Below are positions 23,665 through 34,166 of a stretch of DNA of 64,000 nucleotides, piece by piece. Both the position numbers and the translations under genes were made by a program. The number at the start of each line of letters is the position of its first letter. Within the stretch, counting starts at the first letter, position 1. The notes below the pieces were generated by a model, which made no database searches, was not told where the DNA came from, and saw only the letters and a list, made by a program, of their open reading frames with translations. Source of the stretch: Lepidonotus clava (Eukaryota; Annelida; Polychaeta; Phyllodocida; Polynoidae); the NCBI GenBank assembly GCA_936440205.1, contig OW387147.1:17075629-17139628 (forward strand), in the 5' to 3' direction.

Positions 23665-23800
23665 GGGCCTGGATTAAAACGGGGGATTAATGGATTATAC
23701 ATGGCCCTGGTGTGACGGAGAGGTCCATCATAACAGATCAGGGCCAGCATTAAGTCCGCCGGGCCGGGCCATTAAGTCAGGGCCGGGGAAAGGTGGATCC
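23665..23800. promoter_or_regulatory. Clustered GGATTA sites and CATTAAGTC repeats
   Basis: Three GGATTA cores (23671-23676, 23684-23689 and 23692-23697) in 27 bp match K50 homeodomain sites of the Otx/Pitx/Goosecoid class. Two CATTAAGTC words follow at 23748 and 23770. The second lies in GGCCATTAAGTCA, which recurs exactly at 59728-59740 beside another GGGATTAAT. The arrangement suggests an enhancer. The 167-residue frame starting at 23690 shows no domain. Confidence 0.35.
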
Positions 23801-23937
23801 ATCATGCTGGGAGCCCCCCTACGTCATGACACCACCCCGCGCCACCCCATTCACCTACACCCCCACGCCCCCAGTATTATCCGTAAGGCCTTTCATCCAG
23901 CGACTTTTTATACCCCTTTTAGCACCACACATCCCCC

Positions 23938-24012
23938 AAACACACGCTCATCAACCCATCCACTCACCTACCTATCCATCCACTCACCGACCCACCCACC
24001 CACTCACCCATC
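23938..24012. repeat. CCAYCCACTCAC microsatellite
   Basis: Degenerate tandem ccatccactcac/cacccactcac units. It is low complexity and not coding. Confidence 0.8.
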
Positions 24013-25038
24013 CAGCAAGCCATGGCGGCGCCAGCTGAAAAACTTCCCTGGGAGAAAACATCCACCAACCAATAAATCAGACTTGAAAAAGTGGGAGCGT
24101 TTTCAGCAAACTACTGTGAAAGAAGTTAAAACTCTTCTTTCTATATCAATGTTTGCTCGGCCTCCAAAAGAAGGATTAATCTTCCTCTTCTGAATGGCAA
24201 TTTCCACTTTGGGAGAAAACAAAAGTGGCGTCGGCTCTCCTCCTAAGGGTAGACAATTACGGTTTTCAAATGTTCCGTGAAGGATGGTAATTACATTTAC
24301 AGCTGGATTTAACCGCTTATAAACACTCCCATTGTATGTAATCCCCCAGCTGATTTCATGGCCTATCAGATGGTCCTAATGTTTTAGAACCGTTCGATAT
24401 TCAAAGGGTGATAACAGAACTGGAAAGCTTTTGAATAATTCACTTTCTTTTATTTACAAAATATTCATTGAATATCCAGGTGGTAACAACCATGTCCTTT
24501 GTGGCAATCGTGGCCTAATAACTATGATTTAACGTTGTATTCTATTAGGCCATGATGCCCATATAAAGATACAGAACATTAGAGGATTATAGAGGATTAA
24601 AATGATACTCGTGTGGATTGCATCAGATATCTTATCTAGACCATTATGAACTTTAAGCGCTCAGCAACACAGTGCTATATTTCAATTCAAATGTGGCCAA
24701 ATCAAGCCAGTACCATTTTCCAGCCAAGTGTGTGACGTCGCAGAACGCTCGGAATACGAGAACTTAACAGAACGTTAGTAGAGAGTCGCAGAACGCCACA
24801 GTCACGTCGCTCTTTGGCGCCATGGATTGAACGAGTGAATCAGTTCCTAATCTGCTCTCACTATTCGTTCATCATGGGCGTAGTGGGGGACAAGTTGGGC
24901 TTTGATGTCTAATTACAGGTGAGCGGGCTACAGGTGTGTGGGGGACAGGTGAGGTACACGTGTCTGTTCTGGTGGGGTGTGTGCGTGGGGGGGGGGGGGG
25001 GGGGGTGTGTGTGGAGCCCCCGTCACACTACGTGAAGG
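24013..25038. other. Non-coding interval
   Basis: No gene recognised. The word agaacg repeats at about 24,743-24,800 (tcgcagaacg twice). A G homopolymer of about 19 lies at about 24,987-25,005. Confidence 0.4.
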
Positions 25039-25040
25039 TA

Positions 25041-25115
25041 AAGGCTGTTTTCCACGAGCCGATTTTACTCCTGATATCAAAAATCGGCAGTGCCAATCAT
25101 AGATTATACATATTA
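25041..25115. mobile_element. MITE family 2, partial copy
   Basis: Starts AAGGCTGTTTTCCACGAGCC followed by gattttactcctgat, next to TA at 25039-25040, matching the left arm of the copy at 19401. No matching right arm was found, so the copy appears truncated. The right limit is approximate. Confidence 0.5.
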
Positions 25116-26852
25116 CATACAATTAAAAAGGCCTTCAAATTCTCTTTCATGTGATATACAGGACGTGTGGTCTTTGCAATATTACTGGTAACTAATTATA
25201 AATAACCAAATAACCGGCAGTCAAGATCGCCGACCCACTCGTGACCCACTCGCAATTCACTTGCTTTCTACTCGTGATTACCTCGAGATTCGTTTACAAC
25301 AGGACATTTAACAATGTCATGTCAAATATCTTGCTCGCGATCTACTCATATCTTTGGTAATATCCCCAGGACTTTTGAGCAGTTTTATCAATTGAATTCC
25401 TTAAGCAATCCTCCTCTATATGGTGGGCGCTAGATGTTTGGTCGAACGATATTTTCCTTAAAATCATAAGCTGACAACGCGAGGTAAGAAAATGACTAGA
25501 AATCGTAAGTGGAGATTCGCTAGTCTGAATTTTAAGTACAAAGTGTGCTATACAATTTAGCAATCCAATAGCTTCCGTGTAAGCTACCTGAGGTCCGCAC
25601 ATATTACCATGCGTGTTATCTCAGCCATGTCAACGTATTTTTTAACCTTGGATGGCGGGAACCAATCAACGTAAAGCTTAACATCTATTTGAACTCAGGA
25701 AAGTTACTTTCAAAGACATCCCACCGATGCCAATTGAAGAAACTCTTTACTGAATCATTGGAGCACGACAAATTCAATGATTTCATGAAAAGTGCATACC
25801 TGTTGTGCAGTGCTGCCTTTCTTTTAGCTGTTTCAAATGATTTTTTTTATTAGTCAGACAACATTATGTGCATGTTCTTCCAGTTGTGTTATAATGAAGA
25901 GATGGATTACATTGAGATAGAATAAGGATGAAGTAAACAGATATTAAACAGACATTGAAAGGCAACAATATATCTTAATCATTCATTTAGTAGACAGCAT
26001 CAAATATCTGAATAGCCGGCTTTGGGATACGTTGTAAAAGCGCTTACCAATGAATACTACAATTGCCAACGCGTGTCAAATCTCTAGACTTGTGAAACTT
26101 GGCAGATAATCGTGTTTCATTTGTTTTTCTTTTTTCTTTAGTTCTTTTATTTAGACAGACAAAAATAAGTTTACATGGAACTTGTCTCACTTTTTTGCCT
26201 GTGAGATAAAAATCAATAACCATGATAGTACACTTTACAAAGTTACGTGTATAATACAATTTTTTTTATATAATAACATAAGTATTGATTATACGGTTGT
26301 TGCATACATGCAGAAACAAATAAGTACAATCATATCACAGTTGTTCTGCACCAAGTAGAGAAAAAAACTCTATCTATATATCAATTAAATAAAATAACAA
26401 TGAGCTAAAAGGTTATTGATAAGATAATAAAATAATAATACCATACAATTACATTTCATTATGCTGTAACAAAAGCTGTTTTTGCTTTTTCTTAGATAGT
26501 GCTTTATCTTCAATTTCCCTACATTATTAGAACTCATAAAAACGCATATGTAACGAGTAATCATTACACACATGGCATACATAATCGCGTGCACACCTCT
26601 GCTGTGCACAGCCAAATTATACTGATCTTAAAAGGCTTGATGCTCCTATGCTCCACATACCACACCCAGTCCCTGGCTGGCCATAGCCCCTGGATGGCTT
26701 CAGTTTACCTGTGGGATAATCTGACCCCACTCCCGACCTGTCGTCACTGGCCAGGTACGGCCACACCCCTCCTCCAGCGTGTACCTGACCACCTGACAGA
26801 CAGTCGGAGGCGGGGTCATGTATGCTACCGCCTTGAAAAATATTTTGTTATT
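25116..26852. other. Non-coding interval
   Basis: AT-rich with no gene recognised. A GC-richer patch at 26,640-26,820 carries cctccagcgtgtacc, a variant of the recurrent CCTCCAGG word. Confidence 0.45.
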
Positions 26853-26966
26853 TACAATGTAATACAACGTAATACAGTATAATTTAAAAGTTGTGATAAC
26901 ACTCAGAGATAATCATCATCATCAAACTACGAACTTCAATGACGTGAATAGTGTGGAAAATGAAAG
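26853..26966 (+). repeat. Dispersed repeat C, copy 1
   Basis: About 114 bp that match 45748-45853 in the same orientation (shared acaatgtaatac, ataatttaaaagtt and cttcaatgacgtgaata). Neither copy has terminal repeats that I can see. It may be a fragment of a larger transposon or a conserved non-coding element duplicated at the locus. Confidence 0.65.
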
Positions 26967-27028
26967 CAATAGTTAAACTTCAAAGCATTGCAACATTATA
27001 AGTTCCCCAAGCAGTATATATAAAGAAG

Positions 27029-27246
27029 GGCCGATACAGGATTTTGAAAAGGGGGCGGTCCGTATATCTGGCTAAGTATTAAAACATCACACATTTCGGT
27101 ATGCGTGCACAATGTGCTTTTCTAAGTCAAGTTTAAGTCCCCACAAAAAGGGTTGGGGGTCAGGACCCCCTGGACCCCCTGGTCCCCATGGACTCTCTGG
27201 ACACCCTGGACGACCCCCCCCCCCCCCCCACCGATCCGCCCCTATC
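27029..27246. mobile_element. hAT-like MITE remnant
   Basis: The left end reads AGGGCCGATACAGG, and the reverse-complemented right end reads AGGGGCGGATCGGTGGGG. Both are variants of CAGGGGCGGATCCAGG. The interior has tandem ctggaccccctggtcc words and a C homopolymer. Target duplication not seen. Confidence 0.45.
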
Positions 27247-29874
27247 TAAAACTAATTCGTATCACATGAGTGGATTCGCGGCGATCACGTAATGGTGCTT
27301 ATCTATATACGTACAGGGTATATTTGTTTCATATTAACCTGGCAATTGAATAGAAAACATTTTGAGCAGTGTGTATAGAATCCTATGGCAATATATTCAG
27401 TCGCAATAGAAGCTAACACGTAAACCTTTCAGTCAAACGATTGGCCTCTATTCAAGCCCTCATTTGTAGATAAGGGTCTGCCGTCAACCAAGCTATCGAT
27501 CTTGCATCCGATTGAACTAAATTTCCAACTGGTGCATAGAACTATGGGTCTCGATGTTTTGGACAGCATCTCTCCTGGTAATAATTTGTTCATTTAAACA
27601 GTGTTGTTGCCAGAAGGGCTTATGAAGAAATAACTAGACAACATAACATGAAAAAAAAGATAAAATACTAAATATAAGACATGTGGTGAAAATGGTTCCT
27701 ATTCCTTTCTTTCTGAAAGCCATTCAATAGGAAGCTATACCAATATTATTCATTGCTCAGGAACGGCCTGGTTCTGTAGTCTGGGTACGGGAGAAACCAA
27801 ATTTGAACACGTCCATAACCTTCCTTTCCTCTAAGTTGATCACAATCGGCAGCTTTAGGGGGCCTTAGGCCTGCTCTTACCTGTACGGTGTGATGACGAG
27901 ATGAATCACCTGCCATAAAGGTGCTTTTAGCATAGTTTACCCTGAGATATTTTGTTACCTGAGCCACCATTATCTAACCCCACCCCTTTCCACCATGCAC
28001 GTTCTACCCAACCCATGTAGGCCTATGACTCATCCCTTATTCGTGCCAAAAGGAAATCGGGACAGAAATATTGTGTGAAAAAATAATGCATATTTATCGT
28101 CGGTCTCATCAGCATTGGCACATTTTTCAGATCAATACTATTGTCATACGAATGGTCTTCGTTGGCCCCATTGAATGAATTGCAATTTTGAAAGTGACGG
28201 ATTATTTTAAATCCAGCAGCAGTGAATAACAGGTGGAATGAATAATAAACGAGAATATTTTGTTTACTATTCAACCAGGTTCAGGATTTTTCATGCATCT
28301 ATTCATTGCCTCTGTGAAATAGCAGACTTTGCCATAGACCTACTTACATTACATTGCTTTACCCCAAAGTACATCACCCTTAAGGTTGCGCTAACCAGCT
28401 CCTGCGTTTTGCGTGACCCTTATCCAGTTCCTCCTTCCCTGCTTCCACCTGGCTTTCATGTATTATTCCCACGCCTACCACCCCCCTCCTCCCGCCCCTT
28501 CCTCCAGGGCATGGCCAGCCCCGAGTGTTGATTTCAGGTATCTAAGGGACTGGGCTCATGTTGATTTCGGGCTGGGGGAGCGCACGCTCAATTTGGCCGC
28601 CTTAGATTGCCACGTGCGTGTGGGAAAGGGGGTAGGTGGAGATGTGGGCAGGAGATAGGGAGGCTGCCGAGTTGGTGGGCAGGTGAGATTGGGGTCTGAG
28701 AAGGGGTGGTCATGTAGAGGAAGGAGGAGTAACGGTATGGGTGTGGATATTGAGTTGTGGTCAAGTGTAGGCAGGAAGGAGGGGTTTCTATGCTCAGCGC
28801 AAATAAACCATGCAGGGTGGCTAACTGTATGTATGGGGGTGGAAATGATATCAGTGCAGCACCAAATTGAGCCGTAGATATCAATATTGTAATCCATTTG
28901 ACTCTCGGCAAGGCCAATTCTAACATATTTGGTGGTCTTCAATATGGTCTTCGGTAAAGTCAGTGCCATCAAGCATGAGACCTAGGGCAAGAAATTGAGG
29001 TTCTCTTGGTTTTTGGATACACACAACAGTTTATATACAATATCTCCATATATTCAATAAACAGTGTTGTCCCAACTCTTAAAATGCTTTAAACCACTAA
29101 CCAAAGTATAAGATCTCTCAATATCTCAAAATGCATTTGGCAGAGTAACCTACTAAGAATTTGACAGTATTACACCATCAGTGTGATGTCACCTCTTAGT
29201 TGTAGTTGTCTTCTTTTGATGGCTTCACAAAATGTCCTTTTAATGGCTGCCATAATGTGTCTGTAACCTAATACTGCAATATTACAGTCACATTCTAAAA
29301 GGGGATCTCAACCTGCTGTTATCAAAATGCTCATTTTGGTGATGCTTTTTAAATTGAAGAAAATAATCTTCCAAAACCTATTTGAAGCACTTCGTGATAT
29401 TCAACCATGTAATGCACACAATAGAATATGTACATCACTAATAAATTCATTACTGTTGTGTGACATTTTTATGAGGGACAGACTAAAAAAGAGTACAGTA
29501 ACTAACAGAACTGAGCATCACGTCGCTGTTAGGCTGGGAAGGCCCATACGTGTTGCAGCAGAAACAAACCAAGAGGGACTAATGTAATCCCACATGATTC
29601 CACAGTCCCTCTGGAATGTCTAATTACTCACTAATAAACATGGATAGGTTTAAAGAGAAAGGGAGGGTTTAATTATTTACCGTGATCTCATCTTGAATAA
29701 ACCATGCTGTACAGCAAATAAAACATGAAATGAAGATCTCGATAATTAAAATGTACACGAAATGAAAAGAAATCAACCCATATTGATGGAAACATACCAT
29801 TTGATGATAATTATCTAATTAGCAACTAATATTTTTGGAACTTGAATGTAGTTTGTTTATCAGTCTAATTGAAA
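27247..29874. other. Non-coding interval up to the retrotransposon
   Basis: About 2.6 kb with no gene recognised. CCTCCAGG is at 28501-28508 in a C-rich patch and TAGGCCTA at 28018-28025. Minus-strand frames up to 138 residues near 28,556-28,972 are proline/threonine-rich and lack a domain. Confidence 0.45.
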
Positions 29875-29878
29875 AGAG

Positions 29879-30827
29879 TGTGACGTTCTCTGGTAAGTCG
29901 GGGTTGCCGATTCTTACGACAGAGGAACGTGGGGGTTGTTCGGGTCTCGGGGCGGACGGGGAATCCGGGCCAAGAACCGAGGTGTGTTTCTAGAGTCGTG
30001 CCTCGCGCACGAGGGGGGGCTGAGCGAATCGATCGGCACTCGATGTCGACGGAGGACTGCGGGGGAGGGAAATTATGGTAGGGGTACGGGTCGGCCGGGG
30101 AACGGTCCACCCCTGAGTTCCGGTCCGCGGGGGCGACGGGCCGACGGTCGCCTATTGTTTGGTAGCGTGGGGCCGAGCACGCCGCGCCCTCGTCCCCGCG
30201 GACTTCGCTCCCTCGTTCCGCTCCCCATGTCTTCGTACCATACTACTCCTCGGTTTCCGGTACTACTTCGGGCCTTCGTGCCCTACTTCGTTCCCTCGTT
30301 CCTCGTTCTTCGGGCCTTCGGGCCCCTTACCCTATGTTTCGACTACCTATCTCGGACTTCGACTGTTTTGTCCTAACTTCGACTTAATTACTCTATTCGG
30401 CTCATCTTTAGTGGTTGTTTCAGGAAAGAGGACACGTCTGGACACCAGGAGAACTGTTGAAGAACTCTGTTTATTCGGGCCTCACCGCCCCTTTATATAC
30501 TAGAGAGGTCAGCCCTGATTGGCTGCCTTCGGTCACGTGACCTACAATTGACGTCACTTCCGGTTTATATATTCCGTTTCCGGTTTACATTTCACTTCCG
30601 GTTTACATATTTCCGGGTTTCGTTCCATTACGTTTTCGTTATTCGTTCTTTACATATTCGTTATTCGTTCTTTACATATTCGTTCTTTTACATCTATTTC
30701 GTTCTTCGTTCTTTACATATTCGTTATTCGTTCTTTACATATTCGTTCTTTACATCTATTTCCATTATTACCTTATTTCTTATTATTTTAACCTCTATGT
30801 ATTTTGGCTGAATAGCCGTTCATCACA
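29879..30827 (-). repeat. 3' LTR
   Basis: 949 bp, identical to the other LTR except at one noticed position (30247 versus 42842). It starts TGTGACG and ends TCATCACA on the plus strand. Bases 30640-30765 hold tandem words built on attcgttctttacat. Confidence 0.95.
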
Positions 30828-30839
30828 CCCTCCCGCACC
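30828..30839 (-). other. Polypurine tract
   Basis: On the minus strand the bases read GGTGCGGGAGGG and directly abut the 3' LTR. This is the expected plus-strand primer for reverse transcription. Confidence 0.8.
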
Positions 30840-33800
30840 TTCTTGAAAGGTGGGAAAACACGTTATACAAAATTTCAACACAGTTCATACAGCAACGACA
30901 ACAGAACATACTCTAGAACCAGAAACATTTCAATCCTACGCTCCTTATCGGCAGAGGAGGAGGTGTCACCCTCTGTCCTCCCCGGTCAACTTCGGAGGGC
31001 CCCCGGGGCCTATCCGGCTAATTATTATTTCTCTTCTTTCTTCGTTTTTCTTTCTTCGTTTTTCTCTCTTCGTTTTTAAAAGTTCATATAATTCGTTTTT
31101 ATATATCTTAGTCTCTTTTTATCTTCGTCAGAGTTCTCTTATCCTTGATCTATTTAGGACCTCCTGTTTTTCTCGTTTTTTAGGATGAGCGAGCCGGTCG
31201 TGGCTCTCCCACCCGGGACTGGGGATCGGTCGTGACCCCGTCGCCCCCGCTCCTCTCCTCTGGGCTCTGTTTACTTAGCCCCTCGGCGCGTTTTTCCTCG
31301 CCTTTTCTTTACCCTCATTAGGACAGAGGGACCGGTCGTGGTCCTCCTGCCCGGGGCCATGGGTCGGTCGTGACCCGCAGTGCCCCCGTTCCCTTCGTTT
31401 TTCGTCGTCCAGACGTTCTCCCCTAGTTCGGGTGGAGAATCGGTCGTGACTCTCTCACCCAGAGGCCAGGGTCGGTCGTGACCCTTAGTCCTCTCGACCC
31501 TCGGTCCGTTCTACCGTCGTCCAGACGTTCTCCCTTGTTTTTGGGTAGAGAATCGGTCGTGACTCTCCTACCCGGTCGGTCGTGACCCCTCGTTCTTCCG
31601 TAACTGTTACTCTTCTCTGCGTTCTCTTAGGTGATGATGATGATTTTAAGGATGAGTTGAAGAAGAAAGACTGAAGCTTTTGTAGATAGAATGTTCTTTT
31701 TGGACTTCGCACCCTCGGTCGCCTCGGCATTCAGAGCCCCCCAGTGACTTTTTCACGGTTGGCAAGGACAACATGTTCGAGCCAGAGGCCAAGGTACCCA
31801 AAGAAGAAGATGGCGTTGTATGTGGAAAGGAACTTAACTTCATTCATTAAAGCTTAGAGTGGAAGCTTCAGCAGACGACGTCGCGGGTTTCGTGCTACTT
31901 GTCACGGTGAAGCTTTGAGATGGAGTTCGGGTGAAGGTGAGACTGAGAAGATTAGAATCATTAATTATTGATGAAGTGTCCGTTTTCCGTACAGGAACTG
32001 AAGTTTGACTTTTACGACACATGTCCTCGTGGTTAACCCAGCATCAAGATGTTCCGTCCTCGACCACGTCGACACATTTGAAGATTTCAGGATTTCAGAC
32101 AGAGATGTCGGAGAGAGTCCACCATAATAAAGTATTTCCGTCACCGTTCCGGGCCCAAGTGGCATGACAACAACCGGAACGGAGACCTGATTTAAGAAGA
32201 TAGTTTTGATGAAGTTTCTTTTTGATGACAGGAGCCGGTGCCTCTCATCCCTCCCCCCCCCCGTAAACAACGGCAGGAAGACAGTCCTCTTTGGGGCGAG
32301 AGGGAGGCTCCTTCGTTCTACTGATGAGATGATTTTCCTAAGAAGAGGATTCCTGTTTCGGGCACTCGGGCCCTCGTTCGTTTCCTAGGCTCTCGGGCCT
32401 CGCTCCGCCTACTATGTTTTTCTCCTCGTCCTCCCGGAGGACCGTGCTTATTGACGATTTTCGTAAGACTGTAATACCAACAAATAGTTCGTTAATAGAG
32501 GTAAGTTTAAGATCCGGTCTGGTTTGATTTTGGAGTAAGGCCACAGTCGTCCACGGTGCCATGTCACATTGCATGGAGACACTATGCCTATGACGAACGC
32601 CGAGACAACAGCTCCGAGCCGTTCCGGGCTGCTCGACGGTTCGAAGTTGGTAAGTTGAAGATATTAGTGAGAAGGAGAAGAAGAAGCCGTAGAAAGTGAA
32701 GATGGACGACATCAACTGGGACCTGCACCCAACGTCAACGTTTGAGATCCGGAACGGGCCCATTCACAATAAAATAGCATGTATAGAGAACTCATCCGAT
32801 GAACTCCAAGAAGGATCGCTCCTCGTCGCTCTTTGCAGACCTCTTGATTTGTCTATCAGGGCATCCGCGGCCGACGTTCCAAGCACCACCTCCCTGTATA
32901 TTGCAAAGATTACTTCCCTATATGTTTCAAAGACTATTTTGTTTCGTTCCTCGGGAAGAAGACATTAGGAAATACGACATGGAAGGAGTCTCTGTCGTTA
33001 CAGCAGGTGAGAGATTAATATAAGTTTTAGTAAGTCTATTAAATTTTTTTCCGTTTCTCGTTCATGTATTGTTTTTACTATATATCACGGTCGGTCACGA
33101 GCCAGGGCTCCTAAGTTATCGTCCCTGCTCGTGCCTTGGTCCTCCGGGAGACATCTACGACTCGCCGCAATCCTTTCACGACTCGCTGCATCAACTCTGG
33201 CACGATAAAACCAGCATTCAGGTCGAAAAATTCCTTTTTGCCGCTCTTCGTATGCGGTAAGAGGCTGAAGACAAGGAAACTCAGAAGATGATGGTACATG
33301 AATCCGGGTTCATCCACATTCTGATCGATCCATCCAAGATCAAGAAGACAAGGTTGCAGGAAGTAGAAGTGCCGCTAGAGGACAGAGGTCGTCTCTTCCT
33401 CGCCTCCAGATCGCTCAAGGCAGCGCGGGAGAAGGGTTTTCAGTCTTGGCCCGCGCCAGCCTTTCCTCCAGCGGCGAGTCGCCGGCCCACCGGTACCTTA
33501 TTTACCCCGGCACGACCGTCGACTCAAAGACTACAATGACAACACTATCCGTCCTTTCTGATTTCCTTTCCTCGATTCCGCCTCCCAACTTTCACTCTCG
33601 CTCCCGGGTCGCCCGGCCCGTTATCCATTTCCGCGACCGGACGATCCCGTTCCATCTGCTCGGTCCCAACCAACGCAGCGGGCTCCAGGGAAGAAGAGGA
33701 ACAGCTACAAACTTGTTTTTCCTCCTAGCGCCTCCTTCCGTCCCGTATTCGCCCCGCAGGCTTGGTAAGTTCATTCCAGTCATGGACCCTCCAGCTCGCT

Positions 33801-34166
33801 GATTACGCTCAACACCTCCTAACACATGTGGTTTCGTTCACTTCCGCAAGAAGGTTTCCATAAAGAAACTAATAAGAATAAATTAAGATAAGAATGTTCG
33901 AGCCCGCCAGTCCGTTCCCGATGAGTTTAAGTAAAGTTTTCGGGCCCGTCCAGCGGTCTCCAGGAGAGTCTTTTATCCAGGCTTCGGCCTCCTGTGCGGC
34001 TCAGGTACCTCCGCCTCGGCCCGGTTCTCTCCCTGGGGGTTTGACACTATGGGTGAGGAGCCAACGCCCCGTAATCCCTCCCCACCCGACTCGCGACGCG
34101 CCATCTTCCGCCTCTGGTTCCGTCGCGCTGTTTTTCTTCCGTGCAAGACCTCGAGCAGCATCTACT
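30840..34166 (-). other. Long non-coding tail of the retrotransposon
   Basis: About 3.3 kb between the third ORF and the polypurine tract, unusually long for this family. No convincing frame on either strand. From 31195 to 31584 the octamer CGGTCGTG occurs eight times, often inside ggtcggtcgtgacc, which can fold back. Two copies of a unit of about 112 bp (starting near 31403 and 31515) account for part of this. The region may act as an RNA structure, for packaging or export, or be remnant sequence. I do not recognise its function. Confidence 0.6.
31195..31584. repeat. CGGTCGTG repeat array inside the element
   Basis: Eight copies of CGGTCGTG at 31195, 31227, 31333, 31365, 31441, 31473, 31554 and 31577. 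Pairs are spaced 32 bp apart three times, then 23 bp, showing a regular paired layout. Flanking bases (ctctccc, acccggg) also recur. Confidence 0.85.
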
